Below are positions 17,501 to 26,181 of a DNA stretch of 60,144 bases, in pieces. This DNA is from Gammaproteobacteria bacterium (GTDB lineage Bacteria > Pseudomonadota > Gammaproteobacteria > Eutrophobiales > Eutrophobiaceae). The stretch covers positions 12,530-72,673 of the forward strand of contig JAPPLI010000184.1 of assembly GCA_028819495.1 (NCBI GenBank), read 5' to 3'. The notes under the pieces are model-generated. The model was not told the DNA's origin. It did no database searches and saw only the letters and a list, made by a program, of their open reading frames with translations. Positions within the stretch are counted from its first letter, which is position 1, and each line of letters opens with the position of its first letter. The position numbers and the translations under genes were made by a program.

Positions 17501-17700
17501 AGTGTCATGGCAACCTGTTCGGGCGCGCCTTCCTGTCGGCGCAGTCTAGGTCTGGGAACAGGACTGATTAGTTCTGAACTCCGCCGGCCTGTTACGGGTG
17601 GACCATCCACGGGCTGGCCGGCATCATCCAGACGATGATGCAACCTGGGCTCCTCGTAAGGCGAATTCAGAATGGGTTTTTCGTAAAATGATTCGGCCAT
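14560..17700 (-). CDS. Type III-like restriction subunit: DEAD/DEAH helicase plus PD-(D/E)xK nuclease
   Basis: This 1046-residue protein opens the operon. The N-terminus (MAESFYEKPILNSPYEEPR) resembles the family annotated as BPTD_3080-type restriction endonucleases. Walker A is MATGSGKTTVMAMLIAW near residue 180, and the DEAH motif is VINDEAHHCYRE near 316. SF2 motif VI is likely in QVVGRSLRRYSY near 640. A C-terminal nuclease is suggested by VYVPDFIVMIDDG near 925-935 and LVVEIKGRRDE near 945, giving the D...ExK pattern. It should translocate on DNA and cut unmethylated sites with the Mod-like protein. It is transcribed divergently from the DUF1640-like gene at 17829. Confidence 0.88.
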   Translation of the reverse strand: MAESFYEKPILNSPYEEPRLHHRLDDAGQPVDGPPVTGRRSSELISPVPRPRLRRQEGAPEQVAMTLSSGDGLSSSEQEYDPFPIINDIRSHVATWRKIPSRNDWGVTPATARLLQHWRRHPFQSIRPFFCQIEAVETIIWLTEVERRQKKHKHIWKHIQDANFQANPELLRLALKMATGSGKTTVMAMLIAWQTVNAVRTPGSNLFSRGFLIVTPGITIRDRLRVLQPNDPDSYYKARELVPLEMLEEINKAHIVITNYHAFQLREIMETGRVGKSLLQGRDEQSLHTTETEGQMIRRVAEELMGFKNIVVINDEAHHCYREKPDNKDIAGLTADEKKEASEENKAARVWLNGIETFKRKLGVRAVYDLSATPFFLRGSGWAEGTLFPWTVSDFSLMDAIECGIVKLPRVPVSDNIPTEEVPVFRDLWKHIGKDMPKKGRQTGGDPMALPEKLQTALYALYSHYEETHQRWKQDGIESPPVFIIVCNNTSTSKLVYEWISGWQRTNEDGDEVFEHNGHLALFRNFDEHGNRLPRPNTLLIDSRQLESGEALDTNFRKAAALEIEQFKREKAQRSGAGSAEEFTDAELLREVMNTIGKKGRLGEQVRCVVSVAMLTEGWDANTVTHILGIRAFGTQLLCEQVVGRSLRRYSYNLEDGLFAVEYADIMGIPFNFTAKPQVAPVKPPRKTTRVHAVRERTALEITFPRVTGYRVELPKHKLTAEFTEDSRLVLTPDDVGPGQTLMAGIVGEDVMISAAQAQAKRPSTIAYDLSVHLLLKYFRDEDQQPKMYLFGDIKRIARQWIDGGYLECRGNTGKWMLEYRNIADKAGVRIYNAIANAMPDKSNICAVLDPYNPKSSTAHVSFSTSKDLYATAPDKSHVNYVTLDSSWEAEFARIVEQHPKVISYVKNQGLGFEVPYKDGSTARVYVPDFIVMIDDGKGPDDPLHLVVEIKGRRDESVKLKSETMRNQWLVGVNNLGSFGRWEFAEMPDIYEMEDDLTEKINANFAEIVDNHVRNNGAEAARWLAEAGGSEPDMEYIPRRQSEPAQ

Positions 17701-17828
17701 TTATGTGTGCATCCTGGTACGGAAAGCGTCACATTAGCTTAATCCTGATGGTTATTCAAAAAAGAAGATGAAGCCAATAGCTGTTATATCACAATGTTAT
17801 AATGTTGTAGCATTACAAGGAGACTGGA

Positions 17829-18062
17829 ATGAATGCCGATACATTGACAACTGCGAAGGAATTGGAAGCGAAGGGCGTGGAGCACACCGCCGCTGAGGCG
17901 ATAGCTGCGGCAATTCATAGTCACACACAAACTCATTTAGAAAATCTTGTTACCAAGACAGACCTGGCTCTGGCTATCCAGCAACTCACTGTCAAGATGT
18001 ACACTACCGCCGCCATGGCGGTAGGTGTACTGGTAGCGCTGGACCGATTACTTCCAGGCTGA
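17829..18062 (+). CDS. Small DUF1640-like protein with C-terminal membrane helix
   Basis: This 77-residue protein is preceded by AAGGAGACTGGA, a good ribosome site, and by a TATAAT at 17798-17803. It has an N-terminal helical part (TLTTAKELEAKGVEHTAAEA), a coiled-coil-like middle with LVTKTDLALAIQQL, and a single hydrophobic C-terminal segment (AAMAVGVLVAL). This layout matches small DUF1640/CCDC90-like bacterial proteins, whose role is unknown. A second member of the same group lies at 28674. Its last 39 bases recur, with two mismatches, downstream of the neighbouring ATPase gene. Confidence 0.7.
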   Translation: MNADTLTTAKELEAKGVEHTAAEAIAAAIHSHTQTHLENLVTKTDLALAIQQLTVKMYTTAAMAVGVLVALDRLLPG

Positions 18063-18066
18063 GCAA
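18028..18066. repeat. 39-base direct repeat, copy 1 (3' end of the DUF1640-like gene)
   Basis: This stretch, which includes CTGGACCGATTACTTCCAGG, encodes the end of the small membrane protein and its stop codon. It recurs at 19313-19351 with two mismatches, so the ATPase gene at 18150-19271 lies between the copies. Confidence 0.85.
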
Positions 18067-18149
18067 GGAGCGGAAGCGGAAATCACGCCGCAAATCAGCC
18101 ATAGATATTTATCATTGACTAATTAGCCATTTACGAATAATATTGGCTA

Positions 18150-19271
18150 ATGGACAGAAATCGATGGCATTTTCCTAGATCGGAACTGGCAGAAAAAACC
18201 TTAAACCTGCTTGTTAACGGTCCAACTAACGCAATAACGATGTTTGGTCCACGCCGGATGGGTAAGACAGAGTTCCTGCGTGACGATCTCGGGCCGCTTG
18301 CCGAGAAAAGAGGGCACCGGGTAATTTACGTTAATTTCTGGCAATCCAAACTGTCTCCTCTTGCTGTTTTGTTACACGAACTCGAAATCGGATTGACCAG
18401 GACTTCGTTAACCGAAAAATTAAGGCGCGCCACGGAGAGAGTATCACCAAAACTGAAACTGTCAGGGTCGTTATACGGGGTAAAACTCGAGAGCGAAGTC
18501 GATCTTACAAGGCTTCAGGGAGAAGCGCCAACGGAACTTTTGCTCTACCTGGATGATCTCTTGCAGCGTGTCAGCGGGAAGAAGAAGCGAGCTCTGATTT
18601 TTTTTGATGAAGTACAGGAACTGGCAAGGGACTCCAAAAATGATCGTTTGATTGCCGCATTGCGCACCAGCCTGGACAAACAAAAGAATGGCATAGGTAT
18701 CGTGTTTACCGGTTCTTCCAGGGCCGGTCTTGCAGCCATGTTCTCTGACCGGGAAGCGCCGTTCTTCCATTTTGCAACCCAGATAGATTTGCCATCATTT
18801 GGCGATGATTTTGTCGAGTACCTGCTGAGCAGATTTGCAGCCACAACAAAGCGTAAACTTGATCGCGCTCTGGCCGTTGAAGCGTTCGGGGAACTACACA
18901 GAAATCCATATTTTTTTCAGGGCCTGCTTGAAGTAATGCTCTATGACGATAGTTTAAGCATTCCGGACGCTTTAGAGCAGCAACGTAGTCGAATAAAAGC
19001 TGAACTTCAATATCCGGAAAAGTGGCTGTCGCTGACACCTGTTCAACGCGCCTGTCTCTTGATGGTTGCACAAGGGGAAAAACCGTTTACGCAGAAAACA
19101 CGGGAAAAAATAGGGCACCTGCTTAAGGAAAACGTACCCAGTTCAGGCCGGGTTCAGGCTGCTCTCCGCAAACTTGGGCGGGAGGGTCTCATTGATCATT
19201 GGCAAGGTGAATGGATGATCGATGATTTGGAGTTTGCCAGGTGGATTCGCACACATGAGAAATACATTTGA
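18150..19271 (+). CDS. Archaeal-type (STAND/MNS-like) AAA ATPase
   Basis: This 373-residue protein has a P-loop MFGPRRMGKTEF near residues 31-42, a Walker B ALIFFDEVQELARD near 147-160 and a sensor-1-like FTGSSRAG near 190. The C-terminal 90 residues look like a winged helix (LTPVQRACLLMVAQG, then VQAALRKLGREGLI), the standard DNA-binding end of this ATPase group. No transmembrane segment or nuclease motif is seen. Such ATPases are common near mobile elements and toxin-like genes; a specific function is not known. The gene sits alone on the plus strand, flanked by near-identical 39-base direct repeats, which hints at insertion or duplication. Confidence 0.8.
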   Translation: MDRNRWHFPRSELAEKTLNLLVNGPTNAITMFGPRRMGKTEFLRDDLGPLAEKRGHRVIYVNFWQSKLSPLAVLLHELEIGLTRTSLTEKLRRATERVSPKLKLSGSLYGVKLESEVDLTRLQGEAPTELLLYLDDLLQRVSGKKKRALIFFDEVQELARDSKNDRLIAALRTSLDKQKNGIGIVFTGSSRAGLAAMFSDREAPFFHFATQIDLPSFGDDFVEYLLSRFAATTKRKLDRALAVEAFGELHRNPYFFQGLLEVMLYDDSLSIPDALEQQRSRIKAELQYPEKWLSLTPVQRACLLMVAQGEKPFTQKTREKIGHLLKENVPSSGRVQAALRKLGREGLIDHWQGEWMIDDLEFARWIRTHEKYI

Positions 19272-19312
19272 TAATCGGAATGAAGCCCTTTATCCACAGG
19301 GGGTAATATGCA

Positions 19313-19351
19313 TACTGGTAGCCCTGGACCGATTACTTCCAGGTTGAGCAA
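19313..19351. repeat. 39-base direct repeat, copy 2 (orphan copy)
   Basis: This copy differs from 18028-18066 at two positions but is not preceded by a reading frame; only weak similarity continues upstream (GGGGGTAATATGCA against GGCGGTAGGTG). It looks like the leftover tail of a second copy of the DUF1640-like gene or like an attachment-type duplication. Confidence 0.85.
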
Positions 19352-19354
19352 CAC

Positions 19355-19618
19355 TCAATCGAAGTTCAATGGTTCATCAGTCGGGTTAAGCCACTCGAGT
19401 ATCCGGTCATACAATACGGTTATTGCAAGGAAAGCCAGGGCACAAAATCCGTAGAATGTGATCTCCCACCAGGTAAGGAATTCAGTGCCGATATACTTTA
19501 CCAATCCGAAAATAACAAGAATAAGGAGAAAAAAACCGGCTATGAAATGCCCGGCGGAGATCACGACGCGCCGCATCCAGAACATCGGATAGAAAATAAT
19601 TGACTTCAGAATATTCAT
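19355..19618 (-). CDS. Small inner-membrane protein of unknown function
   Basis: The ATG at 19618, with AGGTG about seven bases upstream, gives 87 residues; an upstream alternative start would overlap the tamB 3' end. Two hydrophobic segments are visible (ISAGHFIAGFFLLILVIFGL and WEITFYGFCALAFLAITVLY), with a short charged C-terminal tail (DRILEWLNPTDEPLNFD). It follows tamB on the same strand with a 25-base gap and may share its transcript. No family was recognised. Confidence 0.6.
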   Translation of the reverse strand: MNILKSIIFYPMFWMRRVVISAGHFIAGFFLLILVIFGLVKYIGTEFLTWWEITFYGFCALAFLAITVLYDRILEWLNPTDEPLNFD

Positions 19619-19643
19619 ATTCACACCTGTCAAGAACGTTTGG

Positions 19644-22600
19644 TCAAAAATCCTTGTGCCACTTGATGCCGATATTCGAACCCTCATCAGGTTTCAGTTC
19701 ACTGTCCATAATGATGCTGTCCGTCATATCCACCTCTATAGTGACCGAGGAACCCCTGCCGCCGATATCCTGTCTGGCGCCGACAAATACGCGATCGCCA
19801 AGATTTTTACCCAATGTGATATAGGTGCCGTCATCGGGCGTGTCATAGATCTGCAAGCTGTCCAGTTGCGCTGCCGCCCTTATTTCATTCTGTAACCCGA
19901 GATTGTTCCCGAACAATATGGCGAGTGCGATGGAGAGCCGGATCGCCTGTGTCGTCGTAAGTGATTGTCTCGCAACGCCGAAGAGAAGCCTGGGCAACAC
20001 CTCGTCCTCGGGCAGTCCCGACTGGGAATCAAACCGGACCCTGGGGTTCGATACCCGGCCACTGATATAAATGCCGCCGTGGAGATCCTGCGTGACCCGT
20101 TCCAGCGCCACGTCGATCAACGGATCGATATCGCCGGTTCCGTCGAAGGTAATCCTGCCGCGTGTCAGTTCCAGTGGCTTGCCGATCATGTCGAGCCGGC
20201 CGCGGATCTTTTCAATGGAACCCAGCAACACGGGACTCTTCGTGTCGCCCGTTACGGTCAGGTCCGCGCGCCACTCTGAATCGACCCCGCGTCCGCGCAC
20301 AAAAATACTGCTCTCGGCCTGGACGGCAAGATCCAGGGAAACGTCTGACAGAGCGGCGCTTTCCGGTGCAACGTGTTCCCCGCCGCCAATACCCTGGAGT
20401 TCCACTTCTTCCAGGGGGTTAAACTCCAGCAGCAAGATTTCGGCATCGTCCACGCGCAGCTTACCGGTGAGCGCCAGGTCGTTGAATGGGCCCGATATTT
20501 CCGTGACGCCGCTCAAGCGCGCCGTCACATCATCCCGCCGGACCAGGGTTCCCCCGTCGACGCGTACTTCAGCATCTATCGAAGGCACATCTTGCAATTG
20601 AAGTACACCGGATCCCGTAATCCTGCCCTGATCTCCATCCGTGGCCTCACAGACGAAATCAATACGTGCGCCGTCCCTGGCGTCAGCCCGCACCTTGATG
20701 TCGGAGATTGCAACGCCCAGGAGGACGTTCTGGTATTCACCGCGCGCCAGTTCTCCCCGGCCGCTGAACTGCGGCGCGCCGATGGTCCCTGCAACCCGAA
20801 GGTCCAGATCGATATCGCCATCGAATTGATGCCCGGGTAACGGAAACAGCGCACGAATATCATTGGGCCGTCCGCGCCAGGTGAACGTTCCATCCAGCGT
20901 GCTGTTCTCCGTAATAACCGGAAGCCCGTATTTTCCCTTGCCCGCGCCCAGGGCCAGGTGGGCGCGTGCCGGGACGTCAAAACCGCCTCTTATCTCGGAG
21001 AGAACATCCAGGTATTCGCCATCCCAGTCGGCATCCAGGTCAATGTCAACCGTATTTCCGGTCTTGACTTCACCGGGCACGATGTTCCTGCCGCGCATCC
21101 GGATACCTGCCGCTGTCTGCTGCGCGCCGGTATCGAAACGGGCTTCGAGGTCCAGGTATCCGCCGCTGACAGGAAGTTGGGCAAACCGGTTAAACGTTGA
21201 CACCGGCAGGCGTTCGGTCAGAAAAACGCCATGAATCCCGTCGGATGTTATATTCAAATTTCCGTTAACGCTTCCTCCACCGGCCAGAACGAGTTCAAAT
21301 TCAGCGTCATCGATGCGGCCGCCGCTGAGGCGGACCATCACAGGACTGCGCAGATGGATTTTCTCGGCCCCAAGCAGGAGGCTGGCGGAAGACAGCGTAA
21401 TTTCAGACACATTGCCGCGTGCCTCCGTGCGCCCGTCGAGCCTGATATCTACCGGGTAATCGACCAGGTCGCCTTCTGCCGAGACAGAATAAGTGAAATT
21501 GTCCAGGCTGCCCGCAGCTGATGCCTGCAGGGAACCAAAAGTAACATCGCCAAGCCTGGCGCTGCCTGCTGACAGGTTAAGATTGATATCGCCCATGTTA
21601 AATACATTATCCACATCAAACTTTATGTCCGCTTTTTGGACCTGGTTCCCGGCCATGGAGAGTTCAGGCAGTGCAAGTCTGGCGTTGAGCTTCTGGCGCT
21701 CCCGGTCATGCGAAAAAATGAGCTTGCCGTTTATCTTTCCCGTTGCGTCAAACCCCAGGAAGGATGACAGCGGCACGAGATCGTCCGACGCCAGGCTGAA
21801 TACGCCGTCCGCTTTGCTCCAGTCCGTATCTATCGCAACCGATTTGCTCTCCAGGGAAGTATTCAGTATCTCTATCCGCACACCTGACAGCGACAGCCGG
21901 TTTTCAAAATAACGAAACTGTGTTTCTGCGCTCCCGGCGCCAAGCCAGCCATCCTGCATGGCCAGGGCTAAATCGCCCTCCAGCGTATCGGCAAAGGCAA
22001 CGCTATAGTCCAGGTCCAGGTCTCCATAGCGCCGGCCGCCCAGGTATGCTTCAGTGATCCGGGCTTGCCCGTCTATTCGGATACCTGCCGCAGGGTCTTC
22101 GTTACCGCGCAGACTTATATTCGCATCAACAACGGCAGCTCCCTGCACGTCGAATGCGTAGGGCTCAAGCAACGGCGCAAGAGCAGGCGTCTCAAAGTTG
22201 ACAACCAGGGAACCGCTCCTGTCTGCCAATTCGTAAGCGCCGGTTCCACGCAGGCCGCCAATGTCTGTTTCAAGTGTTGCCTGCTCCAGCGCCAACCTGT
22301 TTCCCGCCAGGTTGCCTGCTGCCGAGAGTTTCACGGCGCTGAATTCCTGCCGGGTATGGTGCTCAAAGCTTAACGCCTCAGCCCATCCGGAAATGTTGAA
22401 CGCAACGCCATTGGCTGTCCGCTCAACGATAGTATCCAGCGATAGATTTCCGACATCCGCTTGTGCGTTCGACAATTCACTGATTTCCAGTTTACCTTCG
22501 GCAACAAGGCTGTCCCATTGCCCGGTCACATTGCCATCGTATTGGACCTGCTCGAACAGAACACCATCAACCAATGTAGCCAGCGCAGGACCTGCATTCA

Positions 22601-23327
22601 GCGATAGCGCGACATTGCTGCCGCCGGAAGCTGTCGCAAGCGTGCCGGAGGCGGTAACCGCCAACGCCGATGAATTCAACCCGGCCTGGGTGATTTCCAG
22701 TTCGCGGTCGGCCAGCCCGGTAATTGTCACCTGTAAATCCGCGGCATCGCCCAGCATCGCATGCAAGGTCGGACCCGCGTCCCTGTGAGGACTCAGTGTC
22801 AAATCCGCATCGGCATACAGGCGGTCGGCGTAAGCAAGATTTGCCTTTCCCGATACTTCCAGCTCCGATATCGAAACACGCTCCAGGCGCACGGCGCTGA
22901 TGGTTACCGGTATCGGGACACTCGGCAGATTGGAACTAAAACGCTGCAGGGCTTCCAGCGGGTTTGAACCGGAGTCCACCTTGTCTTTCAACGGCCACTG
23001 CATGACGGAAGCGCCGGTCAATTCCAACTGTGTGATCAACAGCTCCCCCCATAACAGTTTCGAGGGCGACCAGGAGAAGTCCACCCGTTCCAGGGTCATC
23101 AACAATCCTGAGTCACCTGAAATATCAATATTCCGAAGACTCGTGAGGCCGTTCCGGCCGGGTTCTATCGACCCCACCTCCACATTGAACGAACCGCGGG
23201 CGTTAGTTCGCTCGACCGCAAACTCGACCAATTCCTTGTTTACCGCCGGAAGATGCGCATGCAGTATATACGCGCCGCCCAGCAGGAGCAGGGCGGCCAG
23301 CGCCGTGATCAGGATAAACAGGCGCAT
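19644..23327 (-). CDS. tamB: TamB, inner-membrane-anchored lipid/protein translocation bridge
   Basis: This 1227-residue protein has one N-terminal membrane anchor (LFILITALAALLLLGGAYIL), a very long beta-rich middle made of repeated hydrophobic/polar strands, and a C-terminal DUF490 domain: GKPLELTRGRITFDGTGDID, LPEDEVLPRLLFG, and the end GTYITLGKNLGDRVFVGARQ. TamB spans the periplasm as a groove and, with TamA, supports phospholipid transport and insertion of some outer-membrane proteins. Its ATG overlaps the tamA stop by one base (TGATG), so the two are translationally coupled. Length is close to E. coli TamB (1259). Confidence 0.93.
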   Translation of the reverse strand: MRLFILITALAALLLLGGAYILHAHLPAVNKELVEFAVERTNARGSFNVEVGSIEPGRNGLTSLRNIDISGDSGLLMTLERVDFSWSPSKLLWGELLITQLELTGASVMQWPLKDKVDSGSNPLEALQRFSSNLPSVPIPVTISAVRLERVSISELEVSGKANLAYADRLYADADLTLSPHRDAGPTLHAMLGDAADLQVTITGLADRELEITQAGLNSSALAVTASGTLATASGGSNVALSLNAGPALATLVDGVLFEQVQYDGNVTGQWDSLVAEGKLEISELSNAQADVGNLSLDTIVERTANGVAFNISGWAEALSFEHHTRQEFSAVKLSAAGNLAGNRLALEQATLETDIGGLRGTGAYELADRSGSLVVNFETPALAPLLEPYAFDVQGAAVVDANISLRGNEDPAAGIRIDGQARITEAYLGGRRYGDLDLDYSVAFADTLEGDLALAMQDGWLGAGSAETQFRYFENRLSLSGVRIEILNTSLESKSVAIDTDWSKADGVFSLASDDLVPLSSFLGFDATGKINGKLIFSHDRERQKLNARLALPELSMAGNQVQKADIKFDVDNVFNMGDINLNLSAGSARLGDVTFGSLQASAAGSLDNFTYSVSAEGDLVDYPVDIRLDGRTEARGNVSEITLSSASLLLGAEKIHLRSPVMVRLSGGRIDDAEFELVLAGGGSVNGNLNITSDGIHGVFLTERLPVSTFNRFAQLPVSGGYLDLEARFDTGAQQTAAGIRMRGRNIVPGEVKTGNTVDIDLDADWDGEYLDVLSEIRGGFDVPARAHLALGAGKGKYGLPVITENSTLDGTFTWRGRPNDIRALFPLPGHQFDGDIDLDLRVAGTIGAPQFSGRGELARGEYQNVLLGVAISDIKVRADARDGARIDFVCEATDGDQGRITGSGVLQLQDVPSIDAEVRVDGGTLVRRDDVTARLSGVTEISGPFNDLALTGKLRVDDAEILLLEFNPLEEVELQGIGGGEHVAPESAALSDVSLDLAVQAESSIFVRGRGVDSEWRADLTVTGDTKSPVLLGSIEKIRGRLDMIGKPLELTRGRITFDGTGDIDPLIDVALERVTQDLHGGIYISGRVSNPRVRFDSQSGLPEDEVLPRLLFGVARQSLTTTQAIRLSIALAILFGNNLGLQNEIRAAAQLDSLQIYDTPDDGTYITLGKNLGDRVFVGARQDIGGRGSSVTIEVDMTDSIIMDSELKPDEGSNIGIKWHKDF

Positions 23328-25168
23328 CAGAAGGCCTGCCCGATTGAGAAATAGACCTGCACGATGTCATCCACCGATCTCCTGTTCAAGGGGAACGCGA
23401 CATCCACGCGAATCGGACCCGCAGGCGAGAAATAGCGAAAACCGGCGCCTGCCGCTACCTGTACGTCATGAAACACATCGCTGTTTATCCCGGTTGAGAC
23501 AGCGCCGGACGAAATAAAGCCGGTAACGCCAAATTTTTCATTAAGCCGGGCACGCACCTCTCCCTCAAGCTCCAGGGCCAGGCGCCCTCCAACGGGGTCG
23601 TTATCGCTGTCGAGCGGGCCGACGCCATACTTGTCATACCCCCTGACCGAGCCGCCACCGCCGGCGTAGAGGCGCCGTGTTGCCGGGATGGAATCGAGAT
23701 CCCTTGAAAGGATCGACGCGGCTCTTGCGCGCCCGGCCAACACATATTTTCCCTCATTATCCAGAGCTTTATAGACGGAACCGTTAGCATTCACGGTAAG
23801 GAAGTAAGTATCCGATTTGTCAAACAAACCGACGTTGGGTTCCGTTTCCAGCTTGACGCGCAACCCCTTCGTGGGATCGAGCAGGTCGTCCGTACTGTCA
23901 TAGCCGGCGAATGCCGGCAACCCCAACAGGTAGGCGTCGGCGTCCATGCCCTCGTCATCAATGGCGCCGAACTCGGCAAGAAAACCCAGTCCCACGCGCC
24001 ACTCTCGATTCAACCGCCGATTCAATCCTGCATAGGCGCTGGCCGTAAGGGCATCGAAGGCATCGTCTTCGTTCCGTTCCAGCGCCAGGTTAGCCGTCAG
24101 GTCCTGGCCGGGATGAAGAAATTCGGGTTTACGTAACCCAACCCCGACACTTTGCTCCACAAGACCGCCTTCCATCCAGGCGCGCAGGTTTTCATTCGCT
24201 CCGAGAAAGTTACGGTGCAGGAAACTGGCGCGTGCGGACGGACCCAGGTCGGTGTCGTAGCGCAGACCTCCCGCCACGCGGCGGTGCGTTCGCTCTTCCA
24301 CCAAGACGGTCACCGGCAACGCCGGCAGATTTTCTGAAGCATCAGGCGGCATTTCCGGAATGCGCGCCGATACGGACTTAAACAGGTTGGTTGCGGTCAG
24401 CCGGCGCTGGTAATCGATAAGCGAGTGTCTGTTGAAAATATCACTTTGCTTCCATGGCATGTATTTCAGCAAATAATCCTCTTTGACGGTTTGAAGACCC
24501 TCGAAGTGTACCGCGCCGAACACACAGGCTGACCCGGTGGAAATAACACTGTCCACAGTCAATGTTGCCGCGTCCGTATCCACCTGGCCGGCCCGCCCCC
24601 GGTATTCGGCATAAGGGAACCCCCGGCTTTGAAGCGCGTCCACGGCAGCCGTCTCCGCATCCTTGATTTCAGCGGCAATGGCTGCTGCGCCGACCGGCGA
24701 ACCGAGCGAGGCCTCATCCAGGACCGGAAGCGCAACATTACCTGTATTTTTCAGTGTCAGGGTGTGCTCTGCGAGTTTGAAGACCGGGCCGGGATGTACG
24801 GTGAATGTCACATTCGCGGCTTTTCCCGAAGACTCTGCGATCCCGGAAGAGACGGATGCCGAGTAATAACCCTGTGAGTGCAGAATACTGGTTAGTTTCT
24901 TCTCGTCGTGCTTGACCCGGCGCCGCAGGAAGATGACCCCCTGCGCGCCTTCCTTGCGCAGCCTGAACGTTAAAAGTGAACGGCGGGCATTACGCGTCAC
25001 CTTGTCCGAAGGCGAATTTTCCAGCTTGACTTTATAGTCGATAACTTTATCTGGTTGGGTAATCCGAACCGGTTGTGGTCGCACGGTTTCCTTATCCAGG
25101 CAACCGGCAACAAAAACCGTGACCGCCAGGGTTGAAACACAGATCGTCAGGTACAGCAGTTGTGACAT
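23327..25168 (-). CDS. tamA: TamA, Omp85-family outer-membrane protein with lipoprotein-like signal
   Basis: The ATG at 25168 gives 613 residues with a signal ending in FVAGC, a fair lipobox. POTRA-type segments cover about residues 30-260, and a 16-strand barrel follows (RVAGGLRYDTDLGPSARASF onward). The Omp85 loop-6 motif is present as GGGGSVRGYDK near residue 525. The barrel ends in YFSIGQAF, with a terminal Phe as expected for BAM insertion. TamA works with TamB in the outer membrane. Gammaproteobacterial TamA normally has an ordinary signal peptide; a lipidated form is better known from the Bacteroidota variant TamL. The lipobox could also be chance. Confidence 0.9.
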   Translation of the reverse strand: MSQLLYLTICVSTLAVTVFVAGCLDKETVRPQPVRITQPDKVIDYKVKLENSPSDKVTRNARRSLLTFRLRKEGAQGVIFLRRRVKHDEKKLTSILHSQGYYSASVSSGIAESSGKAANVTFTVHPGPVFKLAEHTLTLKNTGNVALPVLDEASLGSPVGAAAIAAEIKDAETAAVDALQSRGFPYAEYRGRAGQVDTDAATLTVDSVISTGSACVFGAVHFEGLQTVKEDYLLKYMPWKQSDIFNRHSLIDYQRRLTATNLFKSVSARIPEMPPDASENLPALPVTVLVEERTHRRVAGGLRYDTDLGPSARASFLHRNFLGANENLRAWMEGGLVEQSVGVGLRKPEFLHPGQDLTANLALERNEDDAFDALTASAYAGLNRRLNREWRVGLGFLAEFGAIDDEGMDADAYLLGLPAFAGYDSTDDLLDPTKGLRVKLETEPNVGLFDKSDTYFLTVNANGSVYKALDNEGKYVLAGRARAASILSRDLDSIPATRRLYAGGGGSVRGYDKYGVGPLDSDNDPVGGRLALELEGEVRARLNEKFGVTGFISSGAVSTGINSDVFHDVQVAAGAGFRYFSPAGPIRVDVAFPLNRRSVDDIVQVYFSIGQAF

Positions 25169-25258
25169 GCCGCATAAATGCAAATAAAAAGATACAAGCG
25201 GCTTGGCGATGGATATGCGCCAAATATCTGCCGCTTGTATCAATGCTGCTTCTTTGAA

Positions 25259-26122
25259 TCAGGATGTATTTTCCCTTACAACATTACGAAGGAGGTGATC
25301 ATTTGGAATATGAATCAATTCCCCATCCCGTGTCCGGATGCTGGTGGTTATTGACCCCACACTGTCCACGGTTCCTTCATAATCGAGAAACTGTAGCTTG
25401 CTGCCGGATTTATATAAATCACGCGCATACACGCCCGAGACGATGCTCTTCGCCACACCCCTGGTACCCAGACCAAGTGCGATTGCGAGCGCCGCCCCGG
25501 CAGCGACCAGGATGATTTCAACCACGCGGTCAAGCAAACCTGTTTCAACCCCCAGTTGATCGATTGCGAGGATGCCCACCACGGCAATCAGCGCAATATA
25601 GGCCAGCCGTGACACTGCGCGGGCATATCCGAACCCCAATCCCTCGGTGGCCGTTTCGACAACAGTGCGGACAAAGTGCGCCAGCAACAGGCCCAACACG
25701 ACAATCATCGCCGCAGCGATAACATTAGGCAGGTATTCCACGAATGTGTTGATGGTTCTGGATACATTCTCGAGTCCGAGCGTCTCTGACGCTGAAATCA
25801 GTATGGTCAACATGAATAACCAGAAGACCAGTTTGCCTACGATTTCCGACGCAGAAGACTGGATGCCGACTTTGGACAGTGTTCCGTCCAGCCCGGTTTT
25901 CTGACTGGCTATCTCGAATTTCACCTTCCTGAGTATGGCGGTCGTGATTCTGGCCAGCAACAGGGATAGAAAATAGCCGATGATGACAATAATGAGCGCA
26001 CCGAGCAAGTTGGGAATGAACACGGCAACTTTCGTCCAGAGCGCAGTCATCGCTTCGACAACGGTATTACTCCATTCAATAGGCAAATCCATCCCTGGTA
26101 TTGTTTCGGTTACGTCAGTCAT
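25259..26122 (-). CDS. MscS-family mechanosensitive ion channel
   Basis: The ATG at 26122, preceded by GGGAGGA, gives 287 residues. There are about five hydrophobic segments, the first being LLGALIIVIIGYFLSLLLAR, plus one at residues 125-150 and the pore-type helix AAGAALAIALGLGTRGVAKS. The MscS beta domain follows: GVYARDLYKSGSKL, EGTVDSVGSITTSIRTRDG and IHIPNDHLL. The C-terminal alpha/beta domain of E. coli MscS is missing, so this belongs to the shorter TM-helix-repeat type. It should release solutes on hypo-osmotic shock. It lies 90 bases upstream of tamA on the same strand and may be cotranscribed with it. Confidence 0.88.
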   Translation of the reverse strand: MTDVTETIPGMDLPIEWSNTVVEAMTALWTKVAVFIPNLLGALIIVIIGYFLSLLLARITTAILRKVKFEIASQKTGLDGTLSKVGIQSSASEIVGKLVFWLFMLTILISASETLGLENVSRTINTFVEYLPNVIAAAMIVVLGLLLAHFVRTVVETATEGLGFGYARAVSRLAYIALIAVVGILAIDQLGVETGLLDRVVEIILVAAGAALAIALGLGTRGVAKSIVSGVYARDLYKSGSKLQFLDYEGTVDSVGSITTSIRTRDGELIHIPNDHLLRNVVRENTS

Positions 26123-26181
26123 AACTTGGATCCTCCCGTTTATATGAAACAACCACTATTGACACAATCTATTCGCTGCAA

